Assembly (NCBI GenBank): GCA_900543845.1
Contig: UQTD01000009.1
Span: 1-39,662 of the forward strand
Source: an uncultured Collinsella sp.
GTDB lineage: Bacteria; Actinomycetota; Coriobacteriia; Coriobacteriales; Coriobacteriaceae
DNA length: 39,662 nt
Reading direction: 5' to 3'
Below the pieces are notes generated by a model. The model saw only the letters and a program-made list of their open reading frames with translations, was not told where the DNA came from and did not search any database. Of this stretch, positions 8,465 to 16,637 are shown piece after piece. How positions within the stretch are numbered: position 1 is the stretch's first letter; every line of letters starts with the position of its first letter. The position numbers and the translations under genes were made by a program.

Positions 8465-9778
8465 ATGCAGGCACAGAAGGCGGAGGGAACCCGCGACCTT
8501 ATCGGCGCCGAGATGCGCGCCTGGCAAAAGATGCAGCAGATTGCGGCCGGCGTGTTCGAGCCGTTTGGTTTTAAGCCCATCGAGACGCCCGCGATCGAGC
8601 AGGTGGACGTGTTTGTCCACGGTATCGGCCAGTCGACCGACGTCGTGCGCAAGGAGATGTTCCGCGTGTTTAGCGGCGCCAACCTGGAGCGCGTCTTTAC
8701 CGAGGGCACCGATACCAAGCTCAAGCCCAAGCAGCGCCTGGCTCTTCGTCCCGAGGGCACAGCCGGTGTGGTGCGCGCCGTCGTGGAGAACAACCTGGTG
8801 CCCCAGGGCTCCACGCCGTTTAAGGCCTACTACGCCGAGGCCATGTTCCGCGGCGAGCGTCCCCAGAAGGGCCGCCTGCGCCAGTTCCATCAGGTGGGCA
8901 TCGAGTGGCTCGGCGCTCCCGATCCGGCGGCAGACGCCGAGTGCATCATCATGCTCATGGAGTTCTACAAGCGCCTGGGCTTCGATCTGTCCAAGCTCCG
9001 TCTGCTTATTAACTCAATGGGCGATGCGCAGTGCCGTCCGGCTTACCGCGAGCAGGTCAAGCAGTTTATCCTCGATCACGCCGACGAGATGTGCGATGAG
9101 TGCCGCGAGCGCGCCGAGCTCAACCCGCTGCGCGCCTTCGACTGCAAGAACGACCACTGCCGCGAGATCATGGCCGACGCCCCGCTGATGGGCGACAACC
9201 TGTGCGACGAGTGCCGTGAGCACTACGAGCAGGTCAAGCGCTATTTGGATGCGGCGGGTATCGAGTATGTCGAGGATCCCACCTTGGTGCGCGGCCTGGA
9301 CTACTACACCCGTACTGTCTTTGAGGTCGAGGCTCCCGGCGCCGGTGTCGGCTCCATCGGTGGCGGCGGTCGTTATGACGGCCTGGTCGAGCTCGAGGGT
9401 GGCAAGCCCACGGCAGGCGTCGGCTTCGCTGTCGGTTTTGAACGCGCCCTGCTGGCCTTGCAGGCCTTTGGCAGCGACCTGGGTGCCGAGGAGGTCCCGT
9501 GCGTCTACGTCGCCAATGCCGGCAAGGAGCTGCGCCAGAACGTCTTTGCCATTACGCAGGAGCTTCGCGCCGCAGGTATCGTGACCGAGGCCGACTATCA
9601 GGGCCGTTCCCTTAAGGCCCAGTTTAAGCAGGCCGACAAGGTGGGCGCTAAGCTCATCCTAGTCCTGGGTGGCGACGAGCTTGCCGCCGGCAAGGTCAAG
9701 GTGCGCGACATGCAGAGCCACGACGAGGTACTGGTCGATCTGGACAACGTCGTCGAGGCGGTTCGCGAGCGCCTGTAG
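8465..9778 (+). CDS. hisS: Histidyl-tRNA synthetase
   Basis: A 437-residue class II histidyl-tRNA synthetase, which charges tRNA-His in the cytosol. Seen motifs: GTRDLIGAE at the N-terminus, class II motif 2 with LRPEGTAGVVRA and MFRGERPQKGRLRQFHQ, the histidine-specific LVRGLDYYTRTVFEV, and motif 3 region AGVGFAVGFERAL, followed by a C-terminal anticodon-binding domain of about 95 residues. Four short CxxC-type cysteine pairs (around residues 200-255) are present in the insertion domain. The ATG at 8465 follows AAAGG at suitable spacing; an in-frame TTG two codons upstream is less likely. In many bacteria hisS is next to aspS; here aspS is about 9.5 kb away. Confidence 0.96.
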   Translation: MQAQKAEGTRDLIGAEMRAWQKMQQIAAGVFEPFGFKPIETPAIEQVDVFVHGIGQSTDVVRKEMFRVFSGANLERVFTEGTDTKLKPKQRLALRPEGTAGVVRAVVENNLVPQGSTPFKAYYAEAMFRGERPQKGRLRQFHQVGIEWLGAPDPAADAECIIMLMEFYKRLGFDLSKLRLLINSMGDAQCRPAYREQVKQFILDHADEMCDECRERAELNPLRAFDCKNDHCREIMADAPLMGDNLCDECREHYEQVKRYLDAAGIEYVEDPTLVRGLDYYTRTVFEVEAPGAGVGSIGGGGRYDGLVELEGGKPTAGVGFAVGFERALLALQAFGSDLGAEEVPCVYVANAGKELRQNVFAITQELRAAGIVTEADYQGRSLKAQFKQADKVGAKLILVLGGDELAAGKVKVRDMQSHDEVLVDLDNVVEAVRERL

Positions 9779-9835
9779 CGCATCTTTTTGAGCTTCGGGC
9801 CTGCTAACGTGCCCTGCTCATGGAGAGCGATTGTT

Positions 9836-9874
9836 ACGGGGGTGTTTCGCTTTTATGCGGAATGCCCCCGTTTA
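9836..9874 (+). terminator. Terminator-like hairpin after hisS
   Basis: A 15-bp stem (9836-9850 with 9857-9871, three G-U pairs), loop TTTTAT, then only a short T-run. It lies 57 bases after the hisS stop. Confidence 0.6.
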
Positions 9875-9931
9875 CGTATGCCGCCCACCGAGAAATACGA
9901 CCATTTAGGGCAAAAACCTTTGCAATGCAGA

Positions 9932-9991
9932 AAATACTTTTGTGTGGTAAAGCGCAATCAGTGTCGAAAGTATTTCTCAAGCGCCTATAAT
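9932..9991 (+). promoter_or_regulatory. ppc promoter region with inverted repeat
   Basis: A consensus TATAAT at 9986-9991 lies 44 bases upstream of the ppc start. Just upstream, AAATACTTT (9932-9940) and AAAGTATTT (9967-9975) form a perfect 9-bp inverted repeat whose right arm covers the spacer region of the promoter. This could be an operator. No good -35 hexamer is visible, which would fit an activator-dependent promoter (inference). Confidence 0.45.
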
Positions 9992-10035
9992 GAATACCGC
10001 ATGTTACGTGCATAGAAGGAGGAATGGGAGGAAAC

Positions 10036-12849
10036 GTGGCTGAGAACCTAAGCAACCAGTCTGTACCCGAAGCCGCGGCGCGCGTCGCTGCCGTGGTCAA
10101 CCGCCTCGTTAACCGAATCGGCTCGAATGCCGAGTCCAGGGAGCGTCTCGCCGAGATCGAGATCCCCGAGGAGCTGCGCGACAATCTGGCGCTGTTCTTG
10201 CGCCTGGAGCGCCGTGTGCTTAGCGAGTATGATCCCGAGATCGCGGACCTGTTCGACAAGATTTTGACAGCCGAGATTGTGGTCAATGCCGGCAACCCCG
10301 GTACCTGCGCTGCCGACGAAGCCGTCGACGAGCAGGGCGTGCCCACCGCCGACGAGCCCACTGCCGTGGCATTTCGTGAGGTCGTCGATTTGATCGACAG
10401 CCTGCCGCTCGATAAGCAGCAGGTCATCGTTCGCGCCTTTACGAGCTTTTTCCATCTGGCAAACCTGTCGGAGGAGAACTACCGTGTGGCGCAGCTGCGC
10501 GAGCGCGAGGCCGGTGCGTCGACCGATACCGAGGTCGATCCTGCCAACGAGCTTACCGTTGCCTATCACCAGCTGGTGAATGAGCTGGGTGTCGAGGGTG
10601 CCAACGAGCTGCTCGACAAGCTCGAGTTCCACCCTGTCTTTACCGCACATCCCACCGAGGCCCGTCGTAAGGCCGTCGAGGGCAAGATCCGCCGTATCTC
10701 CAACCTGCTGGAGGAGCGTCCGCGTCTGGGCGGCTCCGACCTGGTGGAGAACGAGCGCCATATGCTGCAGGAGATCGACGCCCTGGTGCGTACGAGTCCC
10801 ATCGCGCTCAAGAAGCCCACGCCGGTCGAGGAAGCCGATACCATCATCGACATCTTCGATAACACGCTGTTCGACGTTATCCCCGTTATCTATCGTCGTT
10901 TTGACGATTGGGTGCTGGGCGACAAGGCCGGTACTGTGCCGCCGCTGTGCCCGGCGTTCTTCCATCCCGGCAGCTGGATCGGTTCCGACCGCGACGGTAA
11001 CCCCAACGTCACCGCCAAGGTGAGCCGTGAGGTCGCCGCCAAGTACTTTACGCACATGGTGCTCAAGCTCGAGGACAAGTGCCGCCACATCGGCCGCAAC
11101 CTCACGCTCGAGGCTACCTACAGCAAGCCTTCTGCCGAGCTCATTAACCTGTGGAACCATCAGGTCGAGATGAGCCCTCGTTACACGGCCCGCGCCGAGC
11201 TGATCTCCGAGCACGAGCCGCATCGCGCCGTCATGCTCGTCATGGCCGACCGCCTGAACGCCACCGTCCGTCGTATCACCGACACCATGTACCACAGCGC
11301 CGACGAGTTCCTGGATGACCTGCGCGTCGTCCAGCGTTCGCTGGCCGCCTGCGGTGCCGTCCGTGCTGCCTACGGCCCGGTCCAAACCATCATCTGGCAG
11401 GTCGAGTCCTTCGGCTTCCACATGGTCGAGATGGAGTTCCGTCAGCACTCCGTGGTGCACGCCCGCGCCCTCAAGGATATCCACGAGAACGGTATCCATG
11501 GCGACCTGCAGCCCATGACGCGCGAGGTCATCGATACCTTCCGCGCTATCGGCTCCATCCAAAAGCGCTACGGCAAGAAGATGGCGCACCGCTACATCAT
11601 CTCGTTCACCAAGAGCGCCCAGCATGTGGCCGACGTCTTTGAGCTTGCCCACCTGTCCTTTGCACACGAGGAGGATGTCCCCGAGCTCGACGTGATCCCG
11701 CTGTTCGAGCAGCTCGAGGACCTCGAGGGCTGCGTCGACGTGCTCGACCAGATGCTTACGCTGCCCGTGGTGCAAAAGCGCCTTGCCCAGACCAACCGCC
11801 GCATGGAGGTCATGCTGGGCTATTCCGACTCCTCTAAGGATGCCGGTCCTACCACGGCCATGCTCGCGCTGCATTCTGCGCAGGAGCGCATCGCCAAGTG
11901 GGCCGAGAAGAACGATATCGACCTGGTGCTTATGCACGGTCGCGGCGGTGCCGTGGGCCGTGGCGGCGGCCCGGCCAACAAGGCCGTGCTGGCGCAGCCC
12001 AAGGGTTCGGTCAACTGCTTCTTTAAGCTCACCGAGCAGGGCGAGGTCATCTTTGCCCGTTACGGCAACCGCACGCTGGCTCAGCGCCATGTTGAGTCCG
12101 TTGCCGCCGCAACGCTTTTGCAGTCGGCCCCGAGTGTCGAGAAGACCAACACCGAGACCACGCAGAAGTTCTGGGATATGGCCGAGAAGCTCAACGCCGC
12201 AAGCCACGAGCGCTATCTGGACCTGCTGAACACCGAGGACTTTACACCGTGGTTCTCGACCGTGACGCCGCTGACCGAGGTCGGCTTGCTGCCGATCGGC
12301 TCGCGTCCCGCCAAGCGCGGCTTGGGTGCCAAGTCGCTCGACGACCTGCGTACCATCCCGTGGATCTTCAGCTGGAGCCAGGCGCGCATTAACCTGGCCG
12401 CTTGGTACGGTCTGGGCACCGCCTGCGAGCAGCTTGGCGATCTTGACCAGCTCAAGGCTGCCTACCAGGAGTGGCCGTTCTTCCGCACCTTTATCGACAA
12501 CATCGAGATGTCGATCGCCAAGACCGACCAGCGCATCGCCAAGATGTATCTGCATCTGGGCGACCGCCAGGATCTGTCCGAGAAGGTCTTCACCGAGATG
12601 CAGCTCACGCGTAAGTGGGTCCTTGCCATCGTCGGTGATGAGTGGCCGCTGCAGCGTCGTCGCGTGCTCGGCTGCGCCGTTCGCGTGCGTAACCCCTACG
12701 TCGACGCTCTGTCCATCGCCCAGGTCCGCGCCCTTCGCGAGGTGCGCATGAATCAGGACGAGATGGCCGAGGAGAAGAAGGCCGAGTACATGAGCCTGAT
12801 TCTTTCGACTGTGACCGGCGTCTCGGCAGGTTTGCAGAACACGGGGTAA
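10036..12849 (+). CDS. ppc: Phosphoenolpyruvate carboxylase
   Basis: A 937-residue PEP carboxylase that adds bicarbonate to phosphoenolpyruvate to give oxaloacetate, the anaplerotic entry to C4 acids in a fermentative cell. All signature stretches are visible: VFTAHPTEARRK with the catalytic His, GSWIGSDRDGNPNVT, EMEFRQHS, MLGYSDSSKDAGPTTA, LMHGRGGAVGRGGGPA with FKLTEQGEVIFARYG, IGSRPAKRG, WIFSWSQARINLAAWYGLGTA, and the conserved C-terminal end GLQNTG. The length is normal. The start is taken as GTG 10036, which has GGGAGG just upstream; an in-frame ATG at 10024 is also possible, but the strong AAGGAGG would then be only one base from it. Confidence 0.95.
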   Translation: MAENLSNQSVPEAAARVAAVVNRLVNRIGSNAESRERLAEIEIPEELRDNLALFLRLERRVLSEYDPEIADLFDKILTAEIVVNAGNPGTCAADEAVDEQGVPTADEPTAVAFREVVDLIDSLPLDKQQVIVRAFTSFFHLANLSEENYRVAQLREREAGASTDTEVDPANELTVAYHQLVNELGVEGANELLDKLEFHPVFTAHPTEARRKAVEGKIRRISNLLEERPRLGGSDLVENERHMLQEIDALVRTSPIALKKPTPVEEADTIIDIFDNTLFDVIPVIYRRFDDWVLGDKAGTVPPLCPAFFHPGSWIGSDRDGNPNVTAKVSREVAAKYFTHMVLKLEDKCRHIGRNLTLEATYSKPSAELINLWNHQVEMSPRYTARAELISEHEPHRAVMLVMADRLNATVRRITDTMYHSADEFLDDLRVVQRSLAACGAVRAAYGPVQTIIWQVESFGFHMVEMEFRQHSVVHARALKDIHENGIHGDLQPMTREVIDTFRAIGSIQKRYGKKMAHRYIISFTKSAQHVADVFELAHLSFAHEEDVPELDVIPLFEQLEDLEGCVDVLDQMLTLPVVQKRLAQTNRRMEVMLGYSDSSKDAGPTTAMLALHSAQERIAKWAEKNDIDLVLMHGRGGAVGRGGGPANKAVLAQPKGSVNCFFKLTEQGEVIFARYGNRTLAQRHVESVAAATLLQSAPSVEKTNTETTQKFWDMAEKLNAASHERYLDLLNTEDFTPWFSTVTPLTEVGLLPIGSRPAKRGLGAKSLDDLRTIPWIFSWSQARINLAAWYGLGTACEQLGDLDQLKAAYQEWPFFRTFIDNIEMSIAKTDQRIAKMYLHLGDRQDLSEKVFTEMQLTRKWVLAIVGDEWPLQRRRVLGCAVRVRNPYVDALSIAQVRALREVRMNQDEMAEEKKAEYMSLILSTVTGVSAGLQNTG

Positions 12850-12872
12850 TCGATAGCCCTGTGGCTCTCACC

Positions 12873-12999
12873 GGGACCCGATGGGTTTCCCTCTGAATGC
12901 GTCCTCGCACTTGAAGCCCCCTTATCCTGCTCCTTCGGAGCTGCGGATAAGGGGGCTTCGTGCTGCGGAGTGCATTCAGAGGGAAACCCATCGGATCCC
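12873..12999. repeat. Composite hairpin element A (structured repeat)
   Basis: A nested structure 23 bases after the ppc stop. Outer stem: 12873-12900 with 12972-12999, 28 bp, one mismatch. Internal loop: GTCCTCGCACTT (12901-12912) opposite GTGCTGCGGAGT (12960-12971), within which GCAC and GTGC can pair. Inner stem: 12913-12927 with 12945-12959, 15 bp perfect. The apex is a 5-bp stem with a TTC loop (12929-12941). The same plan, with different arm sequences and a nearly identical internal loop, recurs at 15809-15934. No T-tract follows, so it is not a classic terminator, although the inner stem could act as one. Confidence 0.9.
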
Positions 13000-13000
13000 T

Positions 13001-13099
13001 TCGTCCTCGGTCTTCTGGGGTTAAAGCTAAAGGGAATAAGGCGCGCTTCGCGCATAGCGTGGAGTGCGGCGAGGGCTTCTTGCGTCCTGCGGAGTGTGC
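13001..13099. repeat. Possible decayed copy of the composite hairpin element
   Basis: GCGTCCTGCGGAGTG (13082-13096), preceded by GGCTTCTT, closely matches the right half of the internal loop of elements A and B. GTCCTCGG near 13003 resembles the left half, and a small GCGC-TTC-GCGC hairpin lies between. The long arms are not paired here, so this would be a degenerate or partial copy. Confidence 0.35.
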
Positions 13100-13572
13100 C
13101 TAAAAGTAAACTGATGGCGGGCCCTGCGATGTCCGGTCTTCGGCGGATCAGCCGCTGGGTGAGGGTGCTGCTTGGGGCGACGTGCAAAAAACGGAGTTTT
13201 CAGCAGCCAAAGATTGATGCATAAGGCCATAGCCGGCTTTCGCTGCCTTTGTTGATGCTTTTGCACGACGATTGGGCTTTGGCGACGATCATATATGGCT
13301 GGTTTCTCGCCGCATGCTATCCAGATGGGTCGAGTCATGAGGACTATCTACCTTTTGAAAGATTTTTGGCACCAAAATCTTATCCCGCGATGCTGAATAC
13401 TCGCAAAAATGCACGCTCCGGAGGGTACTACCCAGTTATGGCCAGAAATCCATGCGCCATCTTATGCAATTAATTAATGAATTTATGCAAAATGGCTTAC
13501 GTGCGTACGTCTCGGACTAGATGTTTGCCTCGGCGCTGCGTAAATCATCCTGTCTATAGTGTCTTTGACAGG

Positions 13573-13609
13573 CGGCTGCGGTCCCGTTTGGGGTCGCGGC
13601 CGTTTTGTT
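13573..13609 (+). terminator. Terminator-like leader hairpin upstream of larA
   Basis: A 13-bp stem with several G-U pairs (13573-13585 with 13590-13602), a GTTT loop, and a TTTTGTTGT tail. It begins 12 bases after a TATAGT -10-like box (13555-13560), so a transcript from there would carry it in the leader, about 120 bases before the larA start. TTTGAC (13564-13569) and GTCAAA (13614-13619) flank it and could pair. It may be an attenuator of larA or end a short non-coding RNA. Confidence 0.6.
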
Positions 13610-13728
13610 GTGGGTCAAATATGAACGTTGTGTTAATGAGTCGGTGGACGGTGGTGTTTTTCGGTGAGCGGCGTATCCTTCCAACGGTTTATCTAGTGTG
13701 TCAGTTGAAAGGAAGAGGGCGCTCGTCA

Positions 13729-15006
13729 TTGTTTGAATGTGAACTGCCGTTTGACCGCAAGACGTTGCATCTGGAGCTCGAGGATAAGAACTTCGCGGGT
13801 GTGATGGAAGGTCATCAAAACGAGTTTAAGACTACAAAATCGCAGGAAGAGCTGGTAGAGGAGTCGCTTGCCAATCCTTATGGCTCGCCTTCGCTCGAGG
13901 AGCTTTGTGCTGGCAAGAAGGATATCGTCATTATTAGCTCCGATCATACGCGTCCCGTTCCCTCGCGTGTGACGATGCCTATTCTGCTGCATCACATCCA
14001 TTCTGCTGCGCCCGAGGCTCGCGTGCGTATTCTGGTTGCTACGGGTATGCATCGTCCGTCGACGCACGAGGAGCTCGTCAACAAGTACGGCGAGGAGATC
14101 GTTGCCAACGAGGAAATCGTTATGCACGTCGCGACCGATGACAGCATGATGAAAAAGATCGGCACCCTGCCTTCTGGCGGCGAGTGCATCATCAACAAGA
14201 TTGCTGCCGATTGCGATCTGCTGCTTGCCGAGGGCTTTATTGAGCCGCACTTCTTTGCCGGTTTCTCTGGTAGCCGCAAGTCCGTTCTGCCTGGTATCGC
14301 CAGCTACAAGACCATCATGTACAACCACAACGGTCAGTTTGTGAACGATTCCCATTCGCGTGCCGGCAACCTGTGCCACAACCACGTGAGCGAGGACATG
14401 TTTGCCGCTGCCGAGATGGCTCACCTTGCCTTTGTGCTCAACGTGGTGCTCAACGGCAAGCACGAGGTCATCGGCTCCTTTGCCGGCGACATCCACAAGG
14501 CGCACGAGGCTGGCTGCGAGTTCGTGAAGAGCCTTGCCGGCGTTGAGCCCGTCGAGTGCGAGATTGCCATTACCACCAACGGCGGCTACCCGCTCGACCA
14601 GAACATCTATCAGGCCGTGAAGGGCATGTGCTCTGCAGAGGCCACACTTCCCGAGGGCGGCGTGATCATCGATGTCGCCGGTTGTGCCGACGGTCACGGT
14701 GGCGAGGGCTTCTATCACAACATCGCCGACAATGATCCGGCAGAGTTTGAGCGCGCCTGCATCGACCGTCCTAAGGACGAGACCCTGCCCGACCAGTGGA
14801 CGAGCCAGATCTTTGCCCGCATCCTGGCGCATCACCCTGTGATCATGGTTACCGACCTGTGCGATCACCAGATGATCAAGGATATGCACATGACGCCGGT
14901 TAACACCCTCGATGAGGCGCTCAAGCTCGCCTTTGAGATGAAGGGTGCCGATGCCAAGGTGGCCGTCATTCCCGATGGCCTGGGCGTTGTCGTCGCTCAG
15001 CACTAG
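13729..15006 (+). CDS. larA: Nickel-pincer lactate racemase LarA
   Basis: A 425-residue LarA that interconverts D- and L-lactate using a covalently bound nickel-pincer nucleotide. With the TTG start at 13729, the residues known to matter in Lactobacillus plantarum LarA fall at the same numbers: Arg75 (SDHTRPVP), His108 (ATGMHRPST), His174 and the cofactor-carrying Lys184 (EPHFFAGFSGSRKS), His200 (MYNHN), Gln295 and Lys298 (NIYQAVKGM). This register supports the TTG start, which has AAAGGAAGAGGG upstream; the frame itself is open back to 13477, but that extension is leader sequence. Close LarA homologues can act on other 2-hydroxy acids, so lactate is likely but not proven. larD follows after 49 bases. 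Confidence 0.93.
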   Translation: MFECELPFDRKTLHLELEDKNFAGVMEGHQNEFKTTKSQEELVEESLANPYGSPSLEELCAGKKDIVIISSDHTRPVPSRVTMPILLHHIHSAAPEARVRILVATGMHRPSTHEELVNKYGEEIVANEEIVMHVATDDSMMKKIGTLPSGGECIINKIAADCDLLLAEGFIEPHFFAGFSGSRKSVLPGIASYKTIMYNHNGQFVNDSHSRAGNLCHNHVSEDMFAAAEMAHLAFVLNVVLNGKHEVIGSFAGDIHKAHEAGCEFVKSLAGVEPVECEIAITTNGGYPLDQNIYQAVKGMCSAEATLPEGGVIIDVAGCADGHGGEGFYHNIADNDPAEFERACIDRPKDETLPDQWTSQIFARILAHHPVIMVTDLCDHQMIKDMHMTPVNTLDEALKLAFEMKGADAKVAVIPDGLGVVVAQH

Positions 15007-15055
15007 TACGCGGCCTAAACGAATCGTTTATAACCGACAAGAAAGATAAGGTTTT

Positions 15056-15787
15056 ATGCTTACCAAACTCCTCTGCGAATTCGGCGCAACGGCCCTCATG
15101 ATCATCTTTGGCGTGGGCGTGCACTGCGATACCGTGCTCAAGGGCACCAAGTATCAGGGCTCTGGTCATATGTTTGCCATCACCACTTGGTCTTTTGGCA
15201 TCTCGGTTGCTCTGTTTATCTTTGGCGGCGCCGTGTGCATGAACCCCGCCATGGTGCTTGCCCAGTGCATCGTCGGCCTGGTGCCGTGGAGCAGCTGCAT
15301 CCCCTTCATGATTGCCGATATGCTCGGCGGCTTTGCGGGTGCCGTGATCGCGTGGCTTATGTATGCCGATGAGTTCAAGGCTTCCGATGGTGTCGTCGAT
15401 CCCATTGCCCAGCGCAATATCTTCTCGACCAACCCCACCACCGAGGGTACGAACTATGCCCGCAACTTCTTCTGCGAGGCTATCTGCACTTTTGTGTTCA
15501 TCAGCGCCATCCTTGCTGCTGCTAACCGTGCTGGCGAGAACGTCCTGATGCTCGCCATCTGCGTCGGTCTGATCGTTTGGGCTGTTGGCATGGGCATGGG
15601 CGGTATCACCGGCTTCGCCATGAACCAGGCTCGTGACCTTGGTCCTCGCATGGCCTATCAGGTGCTGCCGATCAAGAACAAGGCTGACAATAACTGGAAG
15701 TACGGCCTGCTCGTTCCTGGCATCGCTCCGTTTGTCGGTGCCGCTCTGGCTGCACTGTTTGTGCATGGTTTCTTGGGCATGTTCTAG
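15056..15787 (+). CDS. larD: Aquaglyceroporin-type lactate channel LarD
   Basis: A 243-residue membrane protein of the MIP (aquaporin/glycerol facilitator) family with six predicted helices. The first half-helix motif is MNPAM; the second is modified to MNQARDLGPR, where the Arg and the following Asp are typical of glyceroporin-type selectivity. In Lactobacillus plantarum LarD, a protein of this family, transports lactic acid and is encoded in the lar operon, so its place directly after larA makes LarD the best call; a glycerol facilitator is the alternative. AAGG lies a few bases before the ATG. The gene is followed by composite hairpin B. Confidence 0.87.
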   Translation: MLTKLLCEFGATALMIIFGVGVHCDTVLKGTKYQGSGHMFAITTWSFGISVALFIFGGAVCMNPAMVLAQCIVGLVPWSSCIPFMIADMLGGFAGAVIAWLMYADEFKASDGVVDPIAQRNIFSTNPTTEGTNYARNFFCEAICTFVFISAILAAANRAGENVLMLAICVGLIVWAVGMGMGGITGFAMNQARDLGPRMAYQVLPIKNKADNNWKYGLLVPGIAPFVGAALAALFVHGFLGMF

Positions 15788-15808
15788 TCCAAGGCTACAT
15801 AGTTGTCC

Positions 15809-15934
15809 GCTGTCCGCATGGGGTAACTTCCCAGCGCGTCCTCGGACATGAAAGAACCCCCGCTGCGCACTTCGTGCGGCGGGGGTTCTTTCGTCCTGCG
15901 GAATGCGCTGGGAAGTTACCCCCATGCGGACAGC
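15809..15934. repeat. Composite hairpin element B (structured repeat)
   Basis: Same plan as element A, 21 bases after the larD stop. Outer stem: 15809-15837 with 15905-15934, 29 bp, one bulged C. Internal loop: GTCCTCGGACAT (15838-15849) opposite GTCCTGCGGAAT (15893-15904). Inner stem: 15850-15863 with 15879-15892, 14 bp perfect. The apex is a 5-bp stem with a TTC loop (15866-15878). Compared with A, the pair GCAC/GTGC in the loop has become GGAC/GTCC, a compensatory change. It lies between the convergent larD and tetR genes. Confidence 0.9.
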
Positions 15935-16095
15935 TGCGGGATCTTGGCCGCGTTGGAACAAGCAACCCAACATATAAATCTGAATTTGGATTTGGATGGG
16001 AGGGGCTTGTTGCTGTTGGGGGGTTGAAGCGCGGGTGACACTTTGGGATGCGTGGCGCCCTGGGTTGGGGCGATGCTTTGGGATGAGCTTCTTAC
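15935..16095. other. Spacer between element B and tetR
   Basis: The rest of the 308-base gap between larD and tetR is a G/T-rich stretch with a short tandem repeat (ATTTGG twice near 15984). I see no gene and no clear terminator for the leftward operon apart from element B. Confidence 0.5.
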
Positions 16096-16635
16096 TTAGC
16101 TGAAGAGGGGCTTTATGGCCGAGAGGTAGTCTTTGGCTACGTCGGCTTTGTTTGCTTCGAAGTTGTGCCAGGCCCACCATTGGACCATTCCTACGAAGCT
16201 TGAGGCTATGTGGTGTAGTAGGAAGCTGCGGTCCATGGTGCCGGCGGGGCCGTTTGGGTCGGTAGGGACGGTTTCGGCTGCTCGTGACATGATGGTCTTG
16301 CGTAAGCAGTCGGCGAAGACGCGGGATCCGGCGCCGGCTACGAGGGCTCGAACGCCCTGACGGCGTTCCCAGAGGTTGTTGAGGATATGCTCGACTTGCA
16401 CGGGTGGGTCGTCGAGCGGCGTACCATCGTCGTCGAGGGCGTGGGTGCAGATGTCGTTCACGAGCTCGGACAGTAGGTCGTCTTTGCTCTTGAAGAGGCC
16501 GTAGAATGTCGCGCGGCCTACGTGAGCGCGCGCGATGATGTCGCCGACGGTAATCTTGCCGTAATCCTCTTCGCGTAGCAGCTCGGAGAACGCCGCAACG
16601 ATGGCAGCGCGGCTTTTTTCTTTGCGGGCATCCAT
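16096..16635 (-). CDS. TetR-family transcriptional regulator
   Basis: A 179-residue TetR-type regulator with an N-terminal helix-turn-helix (ITVGDIIARAHVGRATFYGLFKSKDDLL, split here as ITVGDIIARAHV then GRATFYGLFKSKDDLL, about residues 28-55) and a C-terminal ligand-binding helical domain of low conservation. The start is the ATG at 16635, two bases after the larC stop, so it is translated from the larB-larC transcript. The frame is open further upstream to 16848 but that part is only the shadow of larC. Its place suggests it controls the lar genes, perhaps through the 12-bp inverted repeat upstream of larB (inference). The Lactobacillus lar operon uses a Crp-type regulator instead. Confidence 0.87.
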   Translation of the reverse strand: MDARKEKSRAAIVAAFSELLREEDYGKITVGDIIARAHVGRATFYGLFKSKDDLLSELVNDICTHALDDDGTPLDDPPVQVEHILNNLWERRQGVRALVAGAGSRVFADCLRKTIMSRAAETVPTDPNGPAGTMDRSFLLHHIASSFVGMVQWWAWHNFEANKADVAKDYLSAIKPLFS

Positions 16636-16637
16636 GG

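Larger units (their letters stand above)
12850..13728. other. Long non-coding stretch between ppc and larA
   Basis: These 879 bases hold no gene I can support. They contain composite hairpin A (12873-12999), a possible decayed half-copy of the same element (13001-13099), GC-rich unrecognised sequence to about 13250, an AT-rich part with a 23-base near-palindrome AAGATTTTTGG-CA-CCAAAATCTT spread over 13359-13381, a -10-like TATAGT at 13555-13560 and a terminator-like hairpin at 13573-13609. Short frames here have no recognisable content. Confidence 0.6.

Noticed and set aside
10048..12555. An 835-codon minus-strand frame
   Set aside because: Antisense shadow of ppc, whose identity is certain.
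13027..13338. 103-codon minus-strand frame between ppc and larA
   Set aside because: Pro/Arg/His-rich translation without domain or ribosome binding site; it overlaps the possible decayed repeat.
13477..13728. 84-codon N-terminal extension of larA
   Set aside because: It covers a terminator-like hairpin and non-homologous sequence, while the TTG at 13729 gives the exact active-site numbering of known LarA.
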